DNA from: Parapristionchus giblindavisi
Lineage: Eukaryota > Nematoda > Chromadorea > Rhabditida > Diplogasteridae
NCBI GenBank assembly: GCA_943737045.1
Contig: CALSFV010000336.1
Coordinates: forward strand, 62,001-126,000
Length of the DNA: 64,000 bases
Direction: 5' to 3'
The position numbers and the translations under genes are program-made. Positions 25,501 to 37,500 of the stretch are shown in pieces. A model generated the notes under the pieces. The model did no database searches, was not told the DNA's origin, and saw only the letters and a list, made by a program, of their open reading frames with translations. Numbering within the stretch: the first letter of the stretch is position 1; each line of letters starts with the position of its first letter.

Positions 25501-28500
25501 CATATCACATCATTGTTGGATTAGAATTGATTTTTTTCAATTTCGATTTAACATTTTGTTGTTTTGAATGACTTAAAGTATAACTAAATTCATACGTTTC
25601 CAAATACTGCATTGTGAGCCATCCTATTCGAGACCAGGAGCACATTCACATTTATTAGAGTTCTCGTTAAAGACCCGACCGGCACCGCACGATGCTGAAA
25701 TGTTAATTTTATGACAATTGTATAAAATTTAAGTTCTCATTCCCTTTCATAGCGGATTTTTCACTTTGGCATTGACTTGCTATAATAGAATTATTTTTTC
25801 GTTAATGCGACACCCAAGTTAATTTAAAACTCTTCGCTATGGCCACACTCTCTCGCTTTCTTTGTCTACGAGAAAGTATTGCCAATGCTGAGAGCAAAAT
25901 TAGCTTGGGGTATGGCTTTAAAGGCAGTGATATTTTTAATTTCTGCGTAATTAAATAACCAATGCATACGTTTCCAAGTACTGCATTTTGTGCCATCCCA
26001 TTCGAGACCCGAGGGGCATTCACATTTATTAGTGAAGCCGTTGGGGACTCTTCCTGCACTGCATGTTGCTGAAATGTTTTTAGATAACAATTGATATTCA
26101 ATTTCAATAAGTTTTAATATGGAAGATATGGAAATGAAATTGGATTAGAATGAGAGTATGGGAAAAGAGGAAGAAACTCTCATTTCATCATTCTATCTAT
26201 CAGGATGCGGTTGGTTTTACCACAACCGAGAAAAGGGTCGGTTACTACGCGAAATGAATAATGCGTGATGAGGAATGAGAAATGACTATAATTGATCTTA
26301 AATGCTTTAAGTCTTCTTTTCTCACGTCTACCTCTAATATTTCTATGATTATTAGTCATTAGCATTTCTTTCTATGATTATTAATCATTAGCACATCATA
26401 GTTCAATTTTTTTTTTATTTTGATTGATTATTTTGTAGTTTTGAACAACTTAAAGCAGAACTGAATTTATACGTTTCCAAGCACTGCATTTTGTGCCATC
26501 CCATTCGAGACCCGATGGGCATTCACATTTATTAGTGAAGCCGTTGGGGACTCTTCCTGCACTGCACGCTGCTGAAATGTTATTTAAACAACAATTGATA
26601 TTGAATTTCAATAAGGTTTATGTTCTGAGTCCGTTTTAGTAGGTTCTTTGTATTTTGATTCAATAACAGATGACTGAATATCTTTTTTAAATTTATTGTA
26701 ATGAGTTAATTCTGAATTCGTTGGACTGTCGTGAATAATTCTTATTGTCTCAGTTTATGATGAGATCTACCATAAATGAATAATTCGCTGGTTTCAAACG
26801 ATGTAATGTTTGCAACTATTTCGTCTATTTTATCATTTCTTTCTATGCCATTTCTTTCAATGATCATTAATCATTAGCCCATCATTGTTCAATTTTCAAC
26901 AGATTTTTTTTCAATTTTGATTATCTTGTAGTTTTGAATGACTTAAAGCAGAACTAAATTCATACGTTTCCAAATACTGCATTGCGAGCCATCCCATTCG
27001 AGACCGGAAGGACATTCACATTTATTAGTGAAGCCGTTAAAGGTTCTTCCTGCACTGCACGCTGCTGAAATGTTATTTTGATATTAATTGATATTGAAAT
27101 GCAATAAGTTTTAAGCTCTGAGTCCGTTTTGGAAGGTTTTTTTTAAAATAATTTTTTATTTAATAACAGATGACTGAATATTTGTTTTATTTATTGTAAT
27201 GAGTTAATTCTGAAAATCGTTGGTCAGTCGTTTATAATTCCAATTGTCTCAGTTTATCACGGATCTCCTGTAAAAGTGTATGAAAATAAAAACCTTTTTG
27301 CACAGAAAAAAATAATTTTCCTCTTTTTTTTATTGATAGTTGTTAGACTGGCCTAACTGAGTGCGAAAACAACATTTTGAAATTTTGTTTTTCGTAATTT
27401 GCATAATTATGCAATTTTTTTACCGTTAACTTCAAATGAGTGTAACTCGCTTCGTTTTTGAGCAACCGTGTAATATTTTTTTTCATTCGGTTCCTAATGA
27501 CCTCCTCTACAAATAACTCAACTAAGGATATGGTCGGAAATGTTGTTGTTCATGTGTTATTGTATGAAAACTGTTTTTTTGCATACAAAATGCGATGTTT
27601 CTCAAAATTTTTCTCTAAAGGATAAGAGTTTTATTGCAGATTCGGATTCCCCGTCCTCGAATTGGGGTATCCTGATACATCATTTAACCCAACTCTGTCC
27701 GCCCAATAGGGATACTGTATATCGTCGTCCTGGACTTAGTGCAATTTTCGCTCAAATCACATTCTTGGTTGTAAATCAGCTCAAACTTATGTTAATGTAC
27801 TCATTAGCATATCTAAACCCGGTATCTCGACCAACCTGAAAAAAATGTCTTAGTGGTTCGAATTCTCAACAACAACCATTTTTGAGTTATGAATCGAAAA
27901 CTGATTTTATTAGCGGTTTTTCGCCTTTCTGACTTGATGCAACTTAAAAACTCCAGCGTTTTCGTTTTGTTTTCAAATATAATGATGTTTTCTTTTTCAA
28001 TTCACTTTAAACCATCGATTCATCATGTCCGAGAGAAGAGAACATTCGAGGATGCGAGAGTGATAACTTCGGATGCATTCTATGATATAATAATAATAAT
28101 AATAATAATAGTGAGTTCTCAGAGTTTTGCGAAGGTTCAGTGGATAAGAATGGATAACTGTTTGAGTCAAGAATGATTCAAACAGTTTCTTCGACCTTAA
28201 CGATCAATAAACAAATACCAATAAACGATAAATAGGAACAGTGAAAGTCATATCGTTAATAAAATCAGTGTTCGATTCATAACTCAAAGATGGTGGTTGT
28301 TGAGAATTCGAACCACTAAGACAATTTATTCAGGTTGGTCGAGATACAGGGTTTAAATATGCTAATGAGTACATTAACATAAGTTTGAGCTCATTTACAA
28401 CCAAAAATGTGATTTGAGCGAAAATTGCACTAAGTCCAGGAAGACGATATACAGTATCCCTATTGGGCGGACAGAGTTGGGTTAAATGATACATCAGGAT

Positions 28501-31500
28501 ACCCCAATTCGAGGATGGGGAATCCGAATCTGCAATAAAACTCTTATCCTTTAGAGAAAAATTTCGAGAAACATCGCATTTTGTATGCAAAAAAACAGTT
28601 TTCTTACAATAACACATGAAGAATAACATTTCCGACCATATCCTTAGTTGAGTTATTTGTAGAGGAGATCATTAGGAACCGAGTGAAAAAAAATATTACA
28701 CGGTTGCTCAAAAACGAAGCGAGTTACACTCATTTAAAGTTGACGGTAAAAAAATTGCATAATTATGCAAATTACGAAAACCAAAGTTTCAAAATGTTGT
28801 TTTCGCACTCAGTTAGGCCAGTCTAACAACTATTAATAAAAAAAGAAGAAAATTATTTTTTTCTGTGCAATGGCTTCATACACTTTTGCAGGAGATCCGT
28901 GTTATGATGAGATAGTGATCTACCGTAAATGAATAATTCTCTAGATTCCAACGATGTAAGGTCTGCAACTATTTCGTCTATTGGATTGTAAATTATGCTA
29001 ATGCTTTGGGTCTTCTTTCCTTACGTCTACCTCTATTCTTTCTATGATTATAGATCATCTGCACATCATTGTTCAATTTTTCAAGATTTTTTTCCAATTT
29101 GATTGATTATTTTCCAGTTTTGAATGACTTAAAGGAAAACTAAATTCATACGTTTCCAAATACTGCATTGTGAACCATCCCATTCGAGACCCGGAGCACA
29201 TTCACATTTATTAGTGAAGCCGTTAAAGACTCTTCCTGCACTGCACGCGGCTGAAATGTTATTTTGATAACAATTGATATTCAATTTCAATAAAATTTGT
29301 TCTGAGTCCGTTTTAGAAGGTTATTTGTATTCTTTTCCAATAATAGCGACAGATGATGATTTTTTTAAAATTTATTTATTGTAATGAGTTAATTCTGAAA
29401 ATCGTTGGTCTGTCGTGAATAATTCTAATTGTCTCAGTTTATGATGATATAGTGATCTACCATAAATGAATAATTCTCTAAATTCTAACGATGTAATGTC
29501 TGCAACTATTTCGTCTATTGGATTTGTACACTGTGCTAATGCTTTAGCTCTTATTTTCTTACGTCTACCTCTATTCTTTCTATGATTATTAATCATCCGC
29601 ACATCATTGTTCAATTTTTCAAGATTTTTTTTCCAATTTTGATTGATTATTTTCCAGTTTTGAATGACTTAAAGGAAAACTAAATTCATACGTTTCCAAA
29701 TACTGCATTTTGTGCCATCCCATTCGAGACCCGAGGGGCATTCACATTTATTAATGAAGCAGTTGAAGATTCGTCCTGCACTACACTCTGCTGAAATGTT
29801 ATTGAGATAACAATTGATATTCATTTTCAATAAGTTTTAAGTTCTGAGTCTGTCTGTTTTTGAAAGTTCTTTATATTTTTTCCAATAAAAGGGACTGATG
29901 ACTGAATCAGGGTTGTGCGGAAAATATTTTTTCGGAAAAAAATTCGGAAAAATTTTTTTCCGTCTGAAATACCGGAAAAAATCCGGAATAAATTCTGTAA
30001 AACGCATTTTCTAGTGTTTTATCTAACAATTACCTTCGAAAACAATGAAACCGAATGTTCATTATGATCAAAAATCATTTAGTAGCAAATAAAAGATAAC
30101 AATCATCCTAAAACATATAAACGGACAATATGAAGCTTAGAATTTTAGGAGTTGAATGTTTGCGTTAAGAAATAACAACGTTGTAAACTTTGTTGATCAT
30201 TATTTGCGAATCATGTGTAAGAACTATGACCAGTACAGGGTGGGCATTAATTATGAAAACTAAATTCATACGTTTCCAAATACTGCATTGTGAACCATCC
30301 CATTCGAGACCCGGAGCACATTCACATTTATTAGTGAAGCCGTTACACCGTAAAAAACGAAATAACTTTTTTCAAAAAAATCGAGTTCCGTTCAAATATG
30401 TACCAGACAATCTTCAATCATGTTGGAATACAATAAAACAGCCATAGCTCGATTCTGCCTCCATTGGTTTCTATGACGTCCTTGATAAGGGAGAGGTACG
30501 CGAGTGTCAAAACACGCAGGTAAGTGGTGTCCATCTTCGATCACTCTTTCTACAAGACTGCAAGCCGTCTACAGTCCCCAGAGTCGCCGAATGCTTACAA
30601 CGGACCCCCAGAGTGCTAACTGCAATGGTCGGATTGCCCATACCACCTCCCAACCCCTATAAAGTAATTGTATTGACCAGGATGTGCCCCTCCGTGGAGA
30701 CACACCTGGTTTTTCAGAATTCGGGCGCCAAGATCGATAAGGAGTGCTACGTAGAGAAGATAGTCGAAGACGCCCAGCTCCCCCGTAGCCGTTCCCACTT
30801 CGGAAATTCATCGTGGAGCTTAGAGAATGATGGAGCGCTACTTTATATGACAAAGTTCGTTAAGGCGTGGTGAAAAGAGTAGTTTCTCGACTTCATTCGT
30901 GAAGATTGGTGGCTGCCTTCTCGCCCGATCTCAGCCCCTTGTCTACTCAGTCTGGGGTACCTTGGATTATGGGCCTGGGCACCACCCAAATCTGAGGTCC
31001 CTTGAGAAAGTCTTGTAGAAGGAGTTATCGATGATGGACACCACTTACCTGCGTGTTTTGACACCCGCGCACCTCTCCCTTCTCAAGGACGTCATAAACA
31101 CCAATGGAGGCAGAATCGAGCTATGACTGTTTTATTGTATTCTAACATGATTGAAGATTGTCTGGTACATATTTGAACGGAACTCGATTTTCTTGAAAAA
31201 AAATTATTTCGTTTTTACGGTGTCGCAATAATTAATGCCCATCCTGTATGATAAAAATGACTACAGAATCTTCAAATGTTGTGTTTCATATGTATTTTTT
31301 ACTCTGTATTGCATTTAATTTTTCCGGTTTTCCGAAAAGGGGTCGCAAAACCGGTAAAATGTTCCGGTCGGAAAATTTTCCGCACAACCCTGGACTCAAT
31401 AGATTAAAATAAAAATTTCTTTCTATGATTATTAATCATCGGCACATCATTGTTCAATTTTTCAGCAGATTCTTTTTCTATTTTGATTGATTATTTTGTA

Positions 31501-34500
31501 GTTTTGAACGACTTAAAGCAGAACTAAATTCATACGTTTCCAAATACTGCATTGTGAACCATCCCATTCGAGACCGGAAGAACATTCACATTTATTAGTG
31601 AAGCCGTTAAAGACTCTTCCTGCACTACACGCTGCTGAAATGTTATTTAGATAATAATTGATATTCATTTTAAATAAGTTTTAAGCTCTGAATCCGTTTT
31701 AGAATGTTCTTTATATTTTTTCCAATAATAGGGACAGATGACTGAATAGATTAAAAAAAATTCTTCATTGTTCATTTTTTCAACAGAATATTTTGTAGTT
31801 TTGAATGACTTAAAGCAGAACTAAATTCATACGTTTCCAAATACTGCATTGTGAACCATCCCATTCGAAACCAGGAGCACATTCACATTTATTAGTGAAG
31901 CCGTTAAAGACTCTTCCTGCACTGCACGCGGCTGAAATGTTATTTTGATAACAATTGATATTCAATTTCAATAAAATTTGTTCTGAGTCCGTTTTAGAAG
32001 GTTATTTGTATTCTTTTCCAATAATAGCGACAGATGATGATTTTTTTAAAATTTATTTACTGCACTACACTCTGCTGAAATGTTATTTAGATAACAATTG
32101 ATATTCAATTTCAATAGGTTTTAAGTTCTGAGTCTGAAATTTAATGTCGTTCCAAGATTTGGAGAGAGTCGTATTACACAATGAGAAAAAATTGGAGAAA
32201 TGTACCAGTAAATGGAATGCATGAATATCCGTTCCATTCAAAACCATCATGACATTCACATTGCTGTGTAGTTTGATTCAAATGACGATTTGCAGAACAT
32301 ACTGGAATCGCACAATGAAATAATTAGCTAACTGTAAGAAGACTATCAGACTACATCGAGATACTGTTGTAAGGTACGTCTCGAACATAACATGAGAGGA
32401 ATTTTTTTTTTAAATTGGTCTTGTTAGAGTGCTCGACTGAATAATATGGTCGTTCTAAAGTTCAAGTTCAAGTAAAATTCATTATTGTTATGTTTGATTG
32501 CAAGCACGAAGCCATCAGGCCAAAAAATTCCATTGCCCGAACCCTTGTCTAGATCATCCATATATTAGTGCTCAAAAATATGATTATAAAATTCTTAGAA
32601 CCTTACCCAGCTAAACAGTTGAATTTTAGTGTTTGAAACCTTTCCAATATGTGTTTGACTATGATTAAAGGGAGCGCAACCTTTCTCAATGGTCTCTTCA
32701 TTGTGCACACTATTTCTCTGTTCTCTAACACCGAAATAGCATTACGCGTCGAAGAAACCATTGAGAGAGGTTACGCTCCCTTTAAGTGTAGTTCAAAACG
32801 TACTCTGCATGGGCGCGCATACGAGTCCGTTCCATTCTGATCCCACCGGACACCGACATGCATCTCCTATCCACTGTCGACCCTTGTCGCACACGGCTGC
32901 AATTGTGACGTAGTCAATTCATTTTTGCTGCTCATATGAGAAATCCAAACGGGCAGACTCATCCTTCGCTCCCCCTAGCCTCTCTAGGAGGTTGTGGTCC
33001 CGCAATGATTTTACGAACCATTGCGGGCCCGCAATCCCCCGAATAACAAACTGTACTCAAAAGTCGATAATTCGTTTGATATCGAACGATGCAGTTGACC
33101 AAAAGCTATATATTTTTCCTTTATCATTTTTTATCAAGTTTTTCTTCTTAATACACCGGATCAGTAAGATTCGAGGGTTGAGCCACTGACCCCGGACATC
33201 GACCTCACCGATTTGGCTCAAAATTTTTTTGTGGATACCCCCATGGGCCCCTATCACAAAATGGGTATTCATTTAGGCTAGGAAACACAGATGTGGCGGG
33301 TTCTCGAAATTTTCAAACTCGATTTTCACCAAACATTAGTGGAGCAACCTAGGTCCAATATTAGTGTGGAATTATTATATGTGGGCCTATGCAACAAAAA
33401 CTCGCTATAGGACGGTCCGGATATCCGATCGCAAACTGATTTCTTTACCTCCCAATATATTCTAAATTAAATTAAAAATTTAAAACATAAAACGGCAGCC
33501 TAATTTTAACCTCATTTTATAGAGCAAAAAATTCCGCGTCGAACATGAATTAAGAGTTATTGGATCCAAATATATTTTATCGCTTGTATCTTGAGAACAA
33601 ACGACTTTCATAGAATACGACCAACATTAAAAATGATGTGCTCGACGAGTTCTTTAAAATGAGCATAAACATGGCAAGGTTTCGACAACTTTTTTTTCAT
33701 GACCACTTTAGAGGCCATGTTTTTCAGCAAAAGGTATGGATTAAGTATGGATTTTTGAGTTCTACAATATAGGCGTAATCACTTTGTGCACAAAAAATAT
33801 TTTACTTTCGATTTACTCTAAATTGACTGAAAAACTGTGAGAATAAATAAAACAGATGCATTTCTCTTGTACATGAGTTTCAAACAAAACGTTCAACATG
33901 AGACTTGTTCTACTCGACGAGCTCTTCAATATGAGTACAAATATGAGGGGGTTTGAAAACAAAAATATTTTCGGGTCATCTTCAGGTTCATTTATCTCAA
34001 AACATGGGTCGATCGAATTTTGATTTTTTTCCTTATTCGACGCGGAATTTTTTGCTCTATAAAATGAAGCTAAAATTGGGCTGCCGTTTTTTTGTTTTAA
34101 AATTTGAATAATTAAATTTAGAATGTTTTGAGGAGGTAAAAAATCAGTTTGCGATCGGATATCCGGACCGTTCAATAGCGAGTTTTTGTTGCATAGGTAT
34201 ATATGTTATTATTCCACACTAATATACCTAGGTCGCTCCACTAATTTTTGGTGAAAATCGAGTTTTCAAATTTCGAGAACCCGCCACATCTGTGTTTCAA
34301 GCACCCAGCCCAAATGAATACCCATTTTGTGATAGGGGGCCATGGGGTATCCACAAAAACATTTTGAGCCAAATCGGTGAGGTCGATGTCCGGCACTTCC
34401 TGGAATCTCACTGAGCCGGTGTCTTAACAAACATTCTATTCTTTGCCAACTCTATTCCGCGGTATCTCGAGATTCTACAGGGCCCCCCGTGTATCCGAAC

Positions 34501-37500
34501 GAAAAATGGTTTATTTTTAGGGGGCTTCACTTTTTTTCAAAATTTCGCATAAACGTAATTTTTACACATGGCATTAAATAAATTATCGAAAAGCAATATT
34601 TTTACAGGGGGCACCCCAATGTCGGCGCCCATGTATGGTCACGAGTCAAAAATACCCGGTACATAATGGCGGAATGGTGTGAATACAAAACATTAATCGG
34701 GTGTTCCTAATTGTAAGGAATGATAATCTAACCATGACACGTCGATAACTCGTAGTCAAATCCAGCATCTGCAAGAAAATATTCAGCGTTGAATAGTGTT
34801 AATTTGACATTTAAAACTAATTGTAAGATTTATTCTTTACCATGTGAATTAAGTGAACGTGTCACAAATGCGAAGACTTACTGCAACGACATCTTCCATT
34901 GATGAAAACGCTGTTATCGGGACACTTGCACATATTTCCATCGTAGACGACCCCAACGGCGAAGTTACAGGTGCACGTGTTGTTGGATAGCAATACCTCA
35001 TACGGTCCACATTGAGCTGCAACAAGTCTACATTTTTAACCACTTTCACTTTAATTAGACTTGTAAGTTTACTTAGACTTCCAATTATGAGATTTTCATT
35101 TAATAGATTTTTGAGTTGATTTGAGATGTTTTACTTACCTTGACAATATCCATGTGTGGAATGCTTCGAATATCCAGGTTCTAACAATGAAAAAAAAAAG
35201 TTACGGATGTCTGCATGGTCATAGGTAAACTAATTAATGCACTAACCACATTGGCAATGTCCATTATAAAATGTGCTGTGGTTGGGACAACTACATACTC
35301 CACCATAGTTGACGACACCGGCGTCATAATTACAAGTACAACTGCCATCACTATTAGCTACTTCGTAATCTTGTTTGCATTGTCCTGCAAGGCATATGTT
35401 TCAAAATCTACTTCCGTATTACAATGCTTACTTTGACAGAATCCTAATGAATTGCGCACAAAACCTGGTGCTGCAATGATGAACGAGTGTAAAACTTTTT
35501 TTTAAATATCAAAACGTACAGCATTCACAGAAACTTCCAGTCGAGAAACTATTGTCAGGACACTCGCATGTTCCACCTTTATCGATCGAACCGATAACAC
35601 AAACGCATTTATTGTTCCCATTGAGTTCTTCAAGATTTCCGCACACTCCTAAAAATTGTTAGAGCATTATTTCCATTTAAGTTTATTCAAACTCTACTTT
35701 GACAAATTCCACGTGTGTGATGCATCGAATATCCAGTTTCTGTAAAATCAAATGAATTGTTACGGATGCCTACATTTTCATAGGTAAACAATTTATGAAC
35801 TAACCGCATTTACATAATCCATTAATAAAGGTACTGTGGTCGGGACAACTACATACTCCACCATAGTTGACGACACCGGCGTCATAATTACAAGTACAAC
35901 TGCCATCACTGTTAACTACTTCGTAATCTTGTTTGCATTGTCCTACAATGTATTATTTTCAAAACCTACTTTCGTATTAAAATGCTTACTTTGACAGAAT
36001 CCGAATGAATTTCGCTCAAAACCAGGTGCTGTAGCGATGAACAAGTGTGAATGCTGTACGTTTTGATATAAAAATATCAAAACGTACAGCATTCACAATA
36101 TTTTCCAATCAATTCACTATTATCAGGACAGAAGCATTTTCCAACTGTTCCGATAGATCCGTACCCACAAACGCATTGATTGTTTCCATTGAGTTCCTCA
36201 AGATTTCCGCATACTCCTAAAAATTGCTTGGGAATTAGGTCCATTTTAAAATAATCAAACTCTACGTTGACAGTATCCAACAGCCGGATTGAAAATGAAG
36301 CCTCGAACTGCAAATGCATTTCAATAATGAATATCGTTATCTATTTGAGCTAATCCGATCTCACCACAGTCGCAACCTCCTCCGCTTGCCAATACACTAT
36401 TCGCGGGACATTGGCAGACCTTATCGATTCGGGACGAACCGTACCCACAAATACATTGGTTATTGGCATCCAATACTTCCAGAGAGGAACATTCTCCTGG
36501 ACGGTATATTTTCATTTGACAATTTTATAGGAATGTCTTACTTCTGCAATATGAAAACTGAACGTCGTAGTAGAAGCCGGATACTGTAATGATAAAACGT
36601 TATTTGCCGGGGGGTTAGTGTTAATGACCTCGCAAAGCTACAACAAGCAATCACTTTTCTCTGTGTCTAAGAAATTGCAATGAATTTTGGAAGCAAAATA
36701 TTTTGCATTTTTAAATCATTAAAATGTATTTTATTAAGTCACCACATTCGCAACGATTTGTTGTATGGTTGAAGTAGCTGTTGGACGGACACACGCATTC
36801 TCCGTTGAAGCTCCGTTGAAGACGTCGATCGGCCAGACAGTAGCATCCACCCTTATCATCCGGCGTCTCGTACGGACCGCAAGGATCTGCATTTAATAAT
36901 TATAATTATTTTATTTATTTATAAGTAGGATATTTTTGATTTTGACTATTATTGTGTATAAGAAAACATAGGTTGTAAAAATTAGAAATTGATGCACAAC
37001 CCGTTAAATATAATATTTATATTCGGAAGGAACTCACAATCGCAGACTAGTTGTCCTGAGCTATCTTTTTTCGTAATGTATGGGGTTCCTAGAAGAGAGT
37101 GATATTATTGTACCGAGATTGCAGAAACTCTCAATACTGATACATTTAAATATTCTCACCGCAAGTGCATGATTTCTTGTCCTTTGAGAGAACAGCGTTC
37201 TTCAAGCAGACGCACTTTCCGTTATCGGTAAAGTCCGAGACGAACAGCTTTTCGGGATCTTTGGTGCACTCACACCGATTCGTCACTTTGTTACGCTTTG
37301 TGTCAGCAGGGCATTTTCCTAAATTTATATAAATGTCCAAATGCTATTGTCAGAAACCGCAAAAAATATCAGCAAATAAATCAGAAACATTTGCGAGACA
37401 TATACGAGTTCGCCAACATCACTTTGGGATGTGTTGGGTCTCGAGTGGTAAACACTAATGTGTAATAATATTACTGTAAAAGATCATTGATCCGTATGCA

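Larger units (their letters stand above)
29908..31392. mobile_element. hAT-like element, copy 3, host of a nested insertion
   Basis: The inverted ends are CAGGGTTGTGCGGAAAAT and ATTTTCCGCACAACCCTG, with an 8-bp target duplication GACTGAAT / GACTCAAT (one mismatch). The parallel intron near 31735-31750 reads GATGACTGAATAGATT and serves as an empty site. The interior is AT-rich with no hAT transposase. It contains a Tc1/mariner-type element at 30236-31246. Confidence 0.75.

Noticed and set aside
27540..28629. 99-residue frames as host genes
   Set aside because: Both lie in the inverted arms of a foldback element with a target duplication, so they belong to the element if they are anything.
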